Assembly (NCBI RefSeq): GCF_010723575.1
Contig: NZ_BLKZ01000001.1
Span: 1,736,001 to 1,800,000 of the forward strand
Reading direction: 5' to 3'
Length of the DNA stretch: 64,000 nt
From: Mycobacterium bourgelatii
GTDB taxonomy: Bacteria > Actinomycetota > Actinomycetes > Mycobacteriales > Mycobacteriaceae
Part shown: positions 8,241-17,035 of the stretch, piece by piece
Numbering within the stretch: position 1 is the stretch's first letter
Layout of the letters: the number at the start of each line of letters is the position of its first letter
Translations under genes and position numbers: made by a program
The notes under the pieces: generated by a model
What the model was told of the DNA's origin: nothing
Databases searched by the model: none
What the model saw: only the letters and a program-made list of their open reading frames with translations

Positions 8241-8843
8241 TTAGCGCGCGGAAAGCCGGTCGGCGACTGAAACCACTCGCTGGGCCAGGTGGTCAAGCGC
8301 GTTGGCGGTCGCCTCGTCGAGGTCGTGGATGTTTTCCCGGTTGGCCACCAGGCTGACCCCGTAAGGGTTGCCGTCGACGAACTTCAGCGGATGGGTGTAG
8401 CCGGGGGGCACAATGATGCCGCCCCAGTGCATCAGCGACATGTAGAGGCTGACCAGGGTGGTCTCCTGGCCGCCGTGCGGGGATTCCGTCGACGTCCATG
8501 CCGCGTACACCTTGTCGGCCAACTTGCCTTGCGCCCATAACCCGCCGAGCGAGTCCATGAATGTCTGGAATTGCGATGTAGTGGAGGCGAATCGGGTCGG
8601 TGAGCCGAAAATCACGGCGTCCGCCCACACGACGTCGTCGCCGCTGGCCGCTGGAAGGTCTTTGGTCGCTTCGTAATTCGCCGTCCACGCGGGGTTCTGT
8701 GCGAACGCTGCCGGGTCACGCGTTTCGGCAATGTGGCGCACCCGGACCTCGGCGCCAGCGGCCTCGGCCGCCGCTGCGACGCGCTTGGCCATGGTGGTGC
8801 CATGGCCGGTGGCTGAGTAATAGATGATGGCGAGTTTCGTCAT
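8241..8843 (-). CDS. wrbA: WrbA-type NAD(P)H:quinone oxidoreductase (flavodoxin fold)
   Basis: 200 residues. The FMN phosphate loop is at the N-terminus (YYSATGHGTTMAKRV, residues 8-22). The conserved WrbA core follows: FGSPTRFASTTSQFQTFMD (about 77-95) and STESPHGGQETTLVSLYMSLMHWGGIIVPPGY split across two strands (about 115-150). The enzyme reduces quinones by two electrons with FMN. Its start overlaps the stop of the upstream FAD gene by 4 nt, so the two are co-translated and may form a redox pair. Confidence 0.9.
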   Translation of the reverse strand: MTKLAIIYYSATGHGTTMAKRVAAAAEAAGAEVRVRHIAETRDPAAFAQNPAWTANYEATKDLPAASGDDVVWADAVIFGSPTRFASTTSQFQTFMDSLGGLWAQGKLADKVYAAWTSTESPHGGQETTLVSLYMSLMHWGGIIVPPGYTHPLKFVDGNPYGVSLVANRENIHDLDEATANALDHLAQRVVSVADRLSAR

Positions 8844-10273
8844 GGGCTAAGCGTAGGCAATTCCCTGATGCCGAACTCGCGCCGCAACATGGTGCGAGCC
8901 GCGAAAAGCCCGGCCATCCCGTGCACCCCGGCGCCGGGCGGGGTCGCGGACGAACACAGGTACACCTTGGGAATTGGTGTGCTCCAAGGGTTTAGCCGTG
9001 GCGTGGGGCCGCCAAGCGCGCGTACCAAGTTGGCTCCACCGACGGCGATGTCACCGCCGACGTAGTTGGCGTTATGGTCGGACATCCGCGCGGCGGGCAC
9101 GCTGCGCGAACCCAGCACGATGTCGCGGAACCCGGGCGCGAACCGTTCGACGACGGCCGTCACGGTCTCTGTCGCATCGACGGTGGATCCAGCCGGCACA
9201 TGCGCATACGTCCAGAACGGACGGCGACCGCCTTCGTCGATGCGCCCAGGATCGGTGACGTGGGGCGAGGAGCCGAGCACCATCGGGAACTGCGGGTGGC
9301 GCCCCGCCGCCACTTCGCTCTCGGCGTGCGCCATCTCCTCGCGGGTGCCGCCGAGGTGAAAGGTCGGCACGTCTTTCAGTCGAGGGTCGGACCACGGGAT
9401 GTCGCCGCTGAGCACGAAGTCGACCTTGGACGCCGCGCCAGCCCCAAAACTGTAGCGGTGCAAGGCTTTTGCGTAGCGCGATGGAATCGTGTCACGGTAC
9501 ACGCGCAACAATGCGGTAGGCGCCGTGTCGAACAGTGCGACGCCGTCCGGCGGCTCCGTGACCTCCGCGCCGCTGATCACTTCGCCGCCGTGCGCACGCA
9601 GGTCGGCGATCAACGCATCCGTGATCTTCTGTGTACCGCCCACCGGAATGGGCCAGCCGACCGAGTGGGCGAGCGTCGCCAGCATCATCCCCGCTCCCGC
9701 CGACGCCAGGGAGGGCAGCGGTGTAATCGCATGCGCGGCAACGCCGGTGAACAACGCACGGGCATCATCACCGGACAAAGTCCCCCATGCCGGGCTGCCC
9801 TGGGCCAGCATTCGCAGTCCGAGCCGCGCGGAGGTTATCGGCGAACTGGGCACCGATCGCTTGTCGCCCAGCAGGAAGTCCACCACCGCATCGGAGTTCT
9901 TCACCAACGGGCCGAGCAGGTGTCGCCACGACGCGCCGTGGTCCAACTCGTCGCAAGTGCGCTTCAGATCGCGATAGGCGATCGCCGCGGGCCGGCCTGG
10001 TAGCGGGTTGGCATACGAGATCTCCGGAACGGCCAGCGTCACCCCGCGCGCGGCCAGATCGAACTCGGCGAAAAATGGGGACGCAAAGCCCAGCGGGTGA
10101 ACTGCCGAGCAAATGTCGTGCAGCACACCGGGAAATTCGACGTCGGGCGCGCTGCGGGCACCGCCACCAAACGTCGGCTGAGCCTCGAGCACCTGCACTT
10201 TCAACCCCGCGCGGGCGCAGATCACGGCCGCAGCCAGCCCGTTGGGTCCGCTGCCCACCACGGTGACGTCCAT
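8840..10273 (-). CDS. FAD-dependent NAD(P)/FAD oxidoreductase, phytoene-desaturase-like (Rv2997-like)
   Basis: 477 residues. It opens with a Rossmann dinucleotide-binding motif (VVGSGPNGLAAAVICARAG and the acidic strand end VLEAQ), followed by GGGARS, as in phytoene desaturases and FAD amine oxidases. The C-terminal FAD motif resembles YLCSSATPPGAGVHGMAG. It matches Rv2997 in size and position. The substrate is unknown; carotenoid-like chemistry is not supported by any neighbour. It is transcribed leftwards into wrbA with an ATGA overlap. Confidence is high for the fold and low for the role. Confidence 0.85.
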   Translation of the reverse strand: MDVTVVGSGPNGLAAAVICARAGLKVQVLEAQPTFGGGARSAPDVEFPGVLHDICSAVHPLGFASPFFAEFDLAARGVTLAVPEISYANPLPGRPAAIAYRDLKRTCDELDHGASWRHLLGPLVKNSDAVVDFLLGDKRSVPSSPITSARLGLRMLAQGSPAWGTLSGDDARALFTGVAAHAITPLPSLASAGAGMMLATLAHSVGWPIPVGGTQKITDALIADLRAHGGEVISGAEVTEPPDGVALFDTAPTALLRVYRDTIPSRYAKALHRYSFGAGAASKVDFVLSGDIPWSDPRLKDVPTFHLGGTREEMAHAESEVAAGRHPQFPMVLGSSPHVTDPGRIDEGGRRPFWTYAHVPAGSTVDATETVTAVVERFAPGFRDIVLGSRSVPAARMSDHNANYVGGDIAVGGANLVRALGGPTPRLNPWSTPIPKVYLCSSATPPGAGVHGMAGLFAARTMLRREFGIRELPTLSP

Positions 10274-10318
10274 CTATGAATTAGAGCTGATGACGTCGTG
10301 GTTGGGAATCCTGGGCAA

Positions 10319-12094
10319 CTACGTCGGGTCCGGCTGGATGCACAACAGCTCATCGAGGCTGGCCGTCGCCAGACCGGCGGCGGCGGCGCGCCGGTTCAAC
10401 TCGGCGAGGGGATCGGGGTCGTTGGCACGGATACCGCCGACGCGATCCAGTAGGGCGGTGTCGAACATGGCAGGTCCGTACGCCACCCGCTCGCGCAGCA
10501 CGTAGCGACCCGCGCCGGGCGCTCGCCTCACCGTGTCCGCTGCCGCGCTCGCACCGCTCGGCGTGATCGTGTCGCCGCCGTTGATCGCCACCTGGAACAC
10601 CTGTGGTTCGGCCTTGAGCACCGCGGTGAGGCGGGCGATCAGGTCTTCGGGTGCAAAGAACAGCCAGCCCTGTCCGAGGTGCAGCCAGAACCGTCCGTGG
10701 ATCTGAGCGCGCAGATAGGTGAGATGGGTGCCCGGCCCGCTGTCGGGGCCGGCGTCGATGAACTCAAGAAACCCATAGCGCTCAAGAAGGTCGGCCCGAT
10801 CTGCGGCTGACAGGCCGGCATCGACCACCAAGAAGCGTCCGACCCGCGACACGTCGGTGCAGCTGTTCAGGAATGAGTTCAGGGTCACATCGGTGTCGGC
10901 GCGATTCGGGCCGGCGACCAGGCTGACGGTGACCTCAGGATGGCGCGGACTGGCAAAGAGGCGCCGCGCCATGGCCTCCGGGTACCGGGAAGCGGCATTG
11001 ATCATTGGCGGCCTACACAGGCTGAGGTTGGCCGCTATCCGTTGGCGGTCATCGTCGGGGATGTCAGGGCGGTCCAGAATCCGCCGCCAGAGCGCGAAAG
11101 CCTCGGCCTTCTCATTGATCCACGACGCGCACACCGCCTGCTCATCGAGCGAGCGCCAGTTGTAGACGTCGGCGGCGACGAGCATGTCATATTCCGGAAA
11201 GGGGACCTCGGCAGCGCGCTTGGCAAACATGTAGCCGGGCTGATAGCGCTGCTGCCTGCGATACCACCGCGCGATTTCATACAGCGGCTCGGCCCGGCTC
11301 GGCCGGTTCTCCCAAGCCAACAGGTACCTTTGCTGCACCTGTGCCCACGGCTCGCCGAGTTCCGCCATGGACGCCGCGACCCGCAACAGCGAGTAAAAGA
11401 CCTCTTGATCCCAACCGCCCATCTCGGCGCGCCGCGCATACCACATCCGCGCGTTGGCGTAATCGCTCAAGCAGAAATAGCTCTGGGCGAGGTAGAAGAC
11501 GGACCGAGAATCGCTGGGATTGCGTTCGACCTCGGCAAGCAGCAGATCGCGGTCGCTGGCGTGCTTGCGTTTCAGGTCGCTGTTGCGCGCGCCGAGTCGA
11601 CGGGATTCGACGTAGTAGTCGCCGTCCAATCGGGCGTCACGGAAGCTCACGTCGTCCGCCACGTATTCATGCACAACGCCCACGTAGCGGATCGGCAGCC
11701 CGTCGCGGAATACCTGTGGGCGCCAAAAGGTGTTGGTGTACGAGTCTCGGCACCGCAGCCAGATGATGTCGCCGCTGAGCCCGGTGAAGTCGATCGTGCC
11801 GGTGATGGTGTCGTCGGCGTCCATGACCCAGATGTAGTCGCCGTGGCCCTGGGCAAGGGTCAGAGCCTCGGTCCGGTTGTGGCCGAAGTTGCGCCAGGGC
11901 CGTGCGTGCAGCTCTCCGGGGATGCCGAGCTGGGACATCCGGTTCCGGATGATCTCCTGGGTCCCGTCGGTGGAGCCGGTATCGACGATCACCCAACAGC
12001 TGATGTGCGGGGCGACCGCGTCAAGCGCTTCGGTGACGATGTGAGCCTCATTGCGCACGATCATGTTGAGGCAGATTGCAGGGCGATCTAGCAT
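10319..12094 (-). CDS. GT2-family glycosyltransferase with TPR-like middle (tandem copy a)
   Basis: 591 residues. The N-terminal GT-A domain starts ICLNMIVRNEAHIVTEALDA, then has WVIVDTGSTDGTQEI (about 34-48) and a metal-binding MDADD at about residues 90-94. The middle (about 185-300) has helical repeat character (VFYLAQSYFCLSDYANARMW, YARRAEMGGWDQEVFYSLLR), and a C-terminal domain of about 200 residues follows. It is a clear paralogue of the next gene; the last 70 residues are nearly identical (RAPGAGRYVL, VAYGPAMFDTA, LDRVGGIRAND). No signal peptide or membrane segment is visible. Acceptor and sugar are unknown. This pair is absent from the H37Rv order as I recall it. Confidence 0.85.
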   Translation of the reverse strand: MLDRPAICLNMIVRNEAHIVTEALDAVAPHISCWVIVDTGSTDGTQEIIRNRMSQLGIPGELHARPWRNFGHNRTEALTLAQGHGDYIWVMDADDTITGTIDFTGLSGDIIWLRCRDSYTNTFWRPQVFRDGLPIRYVGVVHEYVADDVSFRDARLDGDYYVESRRLGARNSDLKRKHASDRDLLLAEVERNPSDSRSVFYLAQSYFCLSDYANARMWYARRAEMGGWDQEVFYSLLRVAASMAELGEPWAQVQQRYLLAWENRPSRAEPLYEIARWYRRQQRYQPGYMFAKRAAEVPFPEYDMLVAADVYNWRSLDEQAVCASWINEKAEAFALWRRILDRPDIPDDDRQRIAANLSLCRPPMINAASRYPEAMARRLFASPRHPEVTVSLVAGPNRADTDVTLNSFLNSCTDVSRVGRFLVVDAGLSAADRADLLERYGFLEFIDAGPDSGPGTHLTYLRAQIHGRFWLHLGQGWLFFAPEDLIARLTAVLKAEPQVFQVAINGGDTITPSGASAAADTVRRAPGAGRYVLRERVAYGPAMFDTALLDRVGGIRANDPDPLAELNRRAAAAGLATASLDELLCIQPDPT

Positions 12095-12133
12095 GGCGAG
12101 CTCTTAACTCTTGGGCTGTTGGTGTGTTGCGGC

Positions 12134-13933
12134 TCAGGCGTGGACCGACTGGCGAGTCGGCACCGTATTGACGCACAAGACCTCGTCGAGGCTGGCCGTC
12201 GCCAGACCGGCGGTGGTTGCCCGCCGACCCAGCTCGGCGAGGGGATCGCGGTCATTGGCACGGATACCGCCGACCCGGTCAAGCCTCGCGGTGTCGAACA
12301 TTGCCGGGCCATACGCCACTTGACCACCCAGCACATAGCGTCCGGCGCCAGGCGCGCGGGACACTATGTCGTCTGTCGCGGTCGCACCGATCAGCTTGTC
12401 CGCGTCGGTGAAGTTGATCGCCACCTGGTACACGTTTTCCTCGGCCCCAAGCACGCTGGTCAGACGGGTGATCAAGTGCTCCTGGGCATAGAACTGCCAA
12501 CCTTGTGCCAGGTGTAGCCAGAACCGTCCGTAGATGTGATCCCGAATCTGCGACAGCACGGCGCCGGTAGACGCTCCCACGGCGAGCGGGCAAAACTCCA
12601 CAAATGGATACCGTTCGAGCAGTATCGCGCGATCGTCCGCACGCAGGCCGGCATCGACCACCAGGTAGCGCCCGATTTGCCGAACGTCGGTGCAGCAGTT
12701 CAGCAGTGAGTTCAGCGTCACCTCGACGGCGTCGCGATCTGGCCCTGCGACCACGCTGAGCACCACCTCGGCGTCGCGGCGACGGCCCGTCAGGTCCCGC
12801 GCCAGCTCACCGGGGTAAGCGGCGGCCGCTTCGAAGATCATGGGCGCACTGTTGTCGCAGTTGACGGTAATTCGTTCGCGATCTTCGGCGGGAATGTTGT
12901 CCTTGGCCAGGATTCGTCGCCACAGCGCCACCGCCTCGGCGTGCTTGTCGATCCATGAGGCGCAGACGGCGGCCTCGTCGAGCGCACCCCAGGTGTAGGT
13001 GTCCGCACTGACAAGCAACGTGTCCTCGGTGGGAAACGGAATCTCTGCGGCGTGCTTGGCGAACAGATAGCCGAGGTGATAGCGCTTGTCGAGTCGGTAG
13101 CGAAAGGCGATGGCGTACAACGGTTCCGCGCGGGTCGGCCGGAACTCCCAGGCCCTCACGTAGGCGTCCTGTACCTCCGGCCAGGGCGCACCCATCGACC
13201 ACATCGACTCCGCGACGCGGTACATCGACTGGTAGACCTCCTCGGCCCACCCGCCCATCTCGACGCGGCGCTGGTACCACTTGCGGGCGTTCTCGAAATC
13301 GCCCAAGTCAAAGTAACTTTGCGCCAGGTAGTACACCGACCGTGCGTCCTCAGGATTGCGTTCCAGCTCAGCCAGCAGCAGGTCGCGGTCGCTCTCGTAC
13401 TTCCGCTTCGGATCCCGATTGCGCGCTCCGAGTCGGCGAGAATCGATGTAATAGTCACCGTCGAGTCGGTCGTGGGTGAAATCAGAGTCGACGACGACGT
13501 ACTCATGGACCACGCCTTCGTAGCGGACCGGCAACCCGTCGCGGAAGAGGTTTGGCCGCCAGTAGACGTCGAAACCTTCGCCATAACGGAGCTGGTAGAG
13601 ATCCTCGCCCAACTGGCCGAAATCGAGGTTGCCCACGACCTTGTCGTCGGCGTCGAGGACCCAGATGTAGTCGCCGTGGCCCTGGGCGAGGGTCAATGCC
13701 TCGGACCGGTTGTGCCCGAAATTGCGCCACGGCCGCTCGTGGAGCTCCCCGGGTATGCCGAGGCGTGCCATGTGATCGCGGATGACGTCCTGGGTCCCGT
13801 CATCGGAGCCGGTATCCACGATCACCCACGCACTGATGTAGCGCGCGATGTGGCTGAGCGTTTCGCGGATGATCGCCGCTTCGTTGCGGACGATCATGTT
13901 GGCGCAAATCGCCGGGTTTACCAGGAAGGACAC
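12134..13933 (-). CDS. GT2-family glycosyltransferase with TPR-like middle (tandem copy b)
   Basis: 599 residues with the same layout as its neighbour: ANMIVRNEAAIIRETLSHIA, WVIVDTGSDDGTQDV, metal site LDADD at about 90-94, helical repeats at 185-300 and a shared C-terminal domain. The GTG at 13933 is 6 nt downstream of TAATAT (minus strand, 13940-13945), so the transcript is probably leaderless and this promoter would serve both copies; only 39 nt separate the genes. The two copies diverge most in the C-terminal half before residue 520, which could reflect different acceptors. It could act on a glycolipid, polysaccharide or protein; nothing here decides. Confidence 0.85.
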   Translation of the reverse strand: MSFLVNPAICANMIVRNEAAIIRETLSHIARYISAWVIVDTGSDDGTQDVIRDHMARLGIPGELHERPWRNFGHNRSEALTLAQGHGDYIWVLDADDKVVGNLDFGQLGEDLYQLRYGEGFDVYWRPNLFRDGLPVRYEGVVHEYVVVDSDFTHDRLDGDYYIDSRRLGARNRDPKRKYESDRDLLLAELERNPEDARSVYYLAQSYFDLGDFENARKWYQRRVEMGGWAEEVYQSMYRVAESMWSMGAPWPEVQDAYVRAWEFRPTRAEPLYAIAFRYRLDKRYHLGYLFAKHAAEIPFPTEDTLLVSADTYTWGALDEAAVCASWIDKHAEAVALWRRILAKDNIPAEDRERITVNCDNSAPMIFEAAAAYPGELARDLTGRRRDAEVVLSVVAGPDRDAVEVTLNSLLNCCTDVRQIGRYLVVDAGLRADDRAILLERYPFVEFCPLAVGASTGAVLSQIRDHIYGRFWLHLAQGWQFYAQEHLITRLTSVLGAEENVYQVAINFTDADKLIGATATDDIVSRAPGAGRYVLGGQVAYGPAMFDTARLDRVGGIRANDRDPLAELGRRATTAGLATASLDEVLCVNTVPTRQSVHA

Positions 13934-13982
13934 GGGCGGATATTACACAGCAAAGGCGGTTGTGGTAAGAGATTCGCGCAAG

Positions 13983-14010
13983 TAACTATTTGGTCGTGTA
14001 ATTATTTGAT
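13983..14010. promoter_or_regulatory. Two direct copies of an AT-rich 12-mer between GT2-b and serA
   Basis: TAACTATTTGGT (13983-13994) and TAATTATTTGAT (13999-14010) repeat with a 16-bp period just upstream of the glycosyltransferase promoter. The AT-rich repeat stands out in a GC-rich region and could be a regulator or nucleoid-protein site. Function is inferred from position only. Confidence 0.35.
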
Positions 14011-14050
14011 GTGTCGCGAGTCGCCGCCGCCCTCGCGATCCCCGCGGGGT

Positions 14051-14374
14051 CGATGGCGGTGACCCGCTTCGCCCGGCTCCGCCGCGCTCGCGATCCCCGC
14101 GGGGTCGATGGCGGTGACCCGCTTCGCCCGGCTCCGCCGCGCTCGCGATCCCCGCGGGGCCGATGGCGGTGACCCGCTTCGCCCGGCTCCGCCGCGCTCG
14201 CGATCCCCGCGGGGCCGATGGCGGCGACCCGCTTCGCCCGGCTCCGCCGCGCTCGCGATCCCCGCGGGGTCGATGGCGGCGACCCGCTTCGCCCGGCTCC
14301 GCCGCGCTCGCGATCCCCGCGGGGTCGATGGCGGCGACCCGCTTCGCCCGGCTCCGCCGCGCTCGCGATCCCCG
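14051..14374. repeat. 55-bp tandem repeat (MIRU/VNTR-like), five full copies plus a partial sixth
   Basis: Units begin at 14051, 14106, 14161, 14216, 14271 and 14326 with CGATGGCGG(T/C)GACCCGC and a period of exactly 55 bp; the last unit stops at about 14374. A degenerate partial unit precedes 14051. Copies differ at only a few positions. Each unit carries the palindrome CCCCGCGGGG. Because 55 is not a multiple of 3 and no frame contains a stop, all three plus frames stay open across the array, but there is no evidence that it is translated. The array ends 2 nt before the serA -10 hexamer. Confidence 0.9.
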
Positions 14375-14376
14375 AC

Positions 14377-14382
14377 TACGCT
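14377..14382 (+). promoter_or_regulatory. serA -10 element (leaderless)
   Basis: TACGCT ends 6 nt before GTG 14389, placing the transcript start at the start codon. The sequence upstream, where a -35 would lie, belongs to the last unit of the 55-bp repeat. Confidence 0.55.
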
Positions 14383-14388
14383 GTCCGC

Positions 14389-15975
14389 GTGAACCTGCCT
14401 GTTGTTTTGATCGCCGACAAACTTGCCGAATCAACCGTCGCTGCCCTGGGAGACCAGGTTGAGGTGCGCTGGGTAGATGGTCCGGACCGGGAAAAGCTGC
14501 TGGCCGCGGTGCCCGAAGCAGACGCACTCCTGGTGCGCTCCGCAACCACCGTTGACGCTGAGGTATTGGCCGCAGCCCCCAAGCTGAAGATCGTTGCCCG
14601 GGCCGGCGTCGGGCTGGACAACGTCGACGTCGACGCTGCCACCGCCCGCGGTGTGCTGGTGGTCAATGCCCCGACCTCCAACATCCACAGCGCCGCCGAA
14701 CACGCGATCGCGTTGCTGCTGGCCGCTGCCCGACAGATCCCGGCCGCTGACGCGACCTTGCGCGAGCGCACCTGGAAGCGGTCGAAGTTCTCTGGCACCG
14801 AAATCTTCGGCAAGACCGTCGGCGTGGTCGGGCTGGGCCGGATCGGTCAGCTGGTCGCCCAGCGCATCGCGGCCTTCGGCGCCCACATCGTCGCCTACGA
14901 CCCATACGTCTCGTCGGCCCGCGCCGCCCAACTGGGCATCGAACTGCTATCCCTGGACGAGCTTTTGGCTCAGGCCGACTTCATCTCGGTGCACCTGCCG
15001 AAGACCCCAGAAACGGCGGGCCTGATCGACAAGGAGGCGCTGGCCAAGACCAAGCCCGGCGTCATCATCGTCAACGCCGCCCGAGGCGGCCTGGTGGACG
15101 AGGCGGCCCTCGCCGAAGCCATCAACAGCGGTCACGTGCGTGGCGCGGGTCTCGACGTGTTCGCAACCGAACCCTGCACCGACAGCCCCCTGTTCGACCT
15201 GCCGCAGGTAGTGGTCACGCCGCACCTCGGCGCGTCCACCGGTGAGGCTCAGGATCGCGCCGGCACCGACGTCGCCGAAAGCGTGCGGCTGGCACTTGCC
15301 GGCGAGTTCGTTCCCAACGCCGTCAACGTCGGCGGTGGAGCGGTCAGCGAGGAGGTGGCGCCCTGGCTGGATCTGGTGCGCAAGCTCGGCGTGCTGGTGG
15401 CCGCGCTGGCCGACGAACTGCCCGTGTCGTTGACGGTTCAGGTGCGTGGTGAGCTGGCCGCCGAGGAGGTCGAGGTACTCAAGCTGTCGGCGTTACGCGG
15501 GCTCTTCTCGGCGGTGATCGAGGACCCGGTGACGTTCGTCAATGCGCCGGCACTGGCCGCCGAACGTGGAGTCACCGCCGAGATCACCAAGGCCAGCGAG
15601 AGCCCCAACCACCGCAGCGTGGTCGATGTGCGTGGCGTTGCCGCCGACGGCTCGGTCGTCAACGTCGCCGGCACGCTGTCCGGTCCGCAGTTGGTCGAGA
15701 AGATCGTGCAGATCAACGGCCGCAACTTCGACCTGCGTGCGCAGGGGACGAACCTGGTGATCAACTACGCCGACCAACCCGGTGCCCTGGGCAAGATCGG
15801 TACCTTGCTGGGTTCGGCGGGGGTGAACATCCAGGCCGCGCAGCTGTCCGAGGACACCGAAGGGGACAACGCCACGATCCTGCTGCGGCTGGACCAGGAT
15901 GTGCCCGAAAGCGTGCGGTCGGAGATCGCGACGGCCGTCGGCGCCAACAAGCTCGAAGTGGTTGACCTGTCGTGA
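14389..15975 (+). CDS. serA: D-3-phosphoglycerate dehydrogenase
   Basis: 528 residues, the same length as M. tuberculosis SerA1. It catalyses the first step of serine synthesis. The substrate/NAD domains contain VGVVGLGRIGQLVAQRIAAFG (about 145-165), the catalytic Arg region VNAARGGLVDEAAL, and the His of VVTPHLGASTGEAQDRAG (about 280). An intervening ASB domain of about 140 residues and a C-terminal ACT domain (LVINYADQPGALGKIGTLLG) define the long mycobacterial type, which is serine-inhibited. GTG 14389 was chosen over in-frame starts inside the tandem repeat because it gives the orthologue length and a leaderless promoter. Confidence 0.96.
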   Translation: MNLPVVLIADKLAESTVAALGDQVEVRWVDGPDREKLLAAVPEADALLVRSATTVDAEVLAAAPKLKIVARAGVGLDNVDVDAATARGVLVVNAPTSNIHSAAEHAIALLLAAARQIPAADATLRERTWKRSKFSGTEIFGKTVGVVGLGRIGQLVAQRIAAFGAHIVAYDPYVSSARAAQLGIELLSLDELLAQADFISVHLPKTPETAGLIDKEALAKTKPGVIIVNAARGGLVDEAALAEAINSGHVRGAGLDVFATEPCTDSPLFDLPQVVVTPHLGASTGEAQDRAGTDVAESVRLALAGEFVPNAVNVGGGAVSEEVAPWLDLVRKLGVLVAALADELPVSLTVQVRGELAAEEVEVLKLSALRGLFSAVIEDPVTFVNAPALAAERGVTAEITKASESPNHRSVVDVRGVAADGSVVNVAGTLSGPQLVEKIVQINGRNFDLRAQGTNLVINYADQPGALGKIGTLLGSAGVNIQAAQLSEDTEGDNATILLRLDQDVPESVRSEIATAVGANKLEVVDLS

Positions 15976-16024
15976 CGCGGACTGGCGACGACGCAACGCG
16001 CAGCATTGACGAGGAGCGAATCCG

Positions 16025-17035
16025 ATGAAGTTGGCGGTTATTGCCGGCGACGGCATCGGCCCCGAGGTCATAGCCGAGGCGATCAAGGTCCTCGACGCCG
16101 TGCGGCCGGGCGTGGAAAAGACCGAATATGACCTGGGCGCCCGGCGGTTCCACGCGACCGGCGAAGTGCTTCCGGAGTCGGTGGTTCCCGAGCTGCGGGA
16201 GCACGACGCCATCCTGCTCGGGGCGATCGGCGACCCGTCGGTCCCCAGCGGTGTGCTGGAGCGCGGTCTGTTGCTGCGCATGCGGTTCGAGTTGGACCAC
16301 CACGTCAACCTGCGACCGTCCCGTCTGTACCCGGGGGTGAGCAGCCCGCTGGCCGGCAACCCGGACATCGACTTCGTGGTGGTGCGTGAGGGAACCGAGG
16401 GCCCCTACACGGGCAACGGAGGCGCCATTCGCGTCGGCACCCCCAACGAGGTCGCCACCGAGGTCAGCGTCAACACCGCCTTCGGGGTGCGTCGCGTCGT
16501 GGTCGACGCGTTCGAACGGGCCCAGCGGCGTCGCAAGCACCTCACGCTGGTGCATAAGACCAACGTGCTGACGTTCGCCGGGAGCTTGTGGCTGCGGACC
16601 GTTCAGGAGGTCGGCGCGCAGTACCCCGACGTCGAGGTGGCCTACCAGCACGTCGACGCGGCCACCATCTACCTGGTCACCGATCCGGGACGCTTCGACG
16701 TGATCGTCACCGACAACCTGTTCGGCGACATCATCACCGACCTGGCCGCCGCGGTGTGCGGTGGCATCGGCCTGGCCGCCAGCGGAAACATCGACGCCAC
16801 CCGCACCAACCCGTCGATGTTCGAGCCGGTGCACGGCAGCGCCCCCGACATCGCCGGGCAGGGGATCGCGGATCCGACGGCGGCGGTCATGTCCGTTGCG
16901 CTGCTGCTGGCGCACCTCGGCGACCATGACGCCGCCGCCAGGGTGGACAAGGCCGTCGAGACATATCTGGCCAGCCGCGGTGACCAACGGCTCAGCACCA
17001 CCGAGGTGGGCGAGCGGATCAGGGCGTCGCTGTAG
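16025..17035 (+). CDS. leuB: 3-isopropylmalate dehydrogenase
   Basis: 336 residues. It oxidises and decarboxylates 3-isopropylmalate in leucine synthesis. Motifs: AVIAGDGIGPEV at the N-terminus, substrate arginines in RGLLLRMRFELDHHVNLRPSR, and the metal/NAD motif VTDNLFGDIITDLAAAVCGG (about 230-250) followed by FEPVHGSAPDIAGQG. GAGGAGCG lies 5 nt before the ATG. It sits 49 nt after serA and is probably co-transcribed. Its 3' end overlaps the convergent MFS gene by 17 bp. Confidence 0.96.
   Translation: MKLAVIAGDGIGPEVIAEAIKVLDAVRPGVEKTEYDLGARRFHATGEVLPESVVPELREHDAILLGAIGDPSVPSGVLERGLLLRMRFELDHHVNLRPSRLYPGVSSPLAGNPDIDFVVVREGTEGPYTGNGGAIRVGTPNEVATEVSVNTAFGVRRVVVDAFERAQRRRKHLTLVHKTNVLTFAGSLWLRTVQEVGAQYPDVEVAYQHVDAATIYLVTDPGRFDVIVTDNLFGDIITDLAAAVCGGIGLAASGNIDATRTNPSMFEPVHGSAPDIAGQGIADPTAAVMSVALLLAHLGDHDAAARVDKAVETYLASRGDQRLSTTEVGERIRASL

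Noticed and set aside
14051..14374. CRISPR array
   Set aside because: The 55-bp units are directly adjacent with no unique spacers and no cas genes nearby.
14218..14388. Extension of serA upstream into the tandem repeat
   Set aside because: The frame is open only because the repeat has no stops; orthologue length and the -10 box place the start at 14389.
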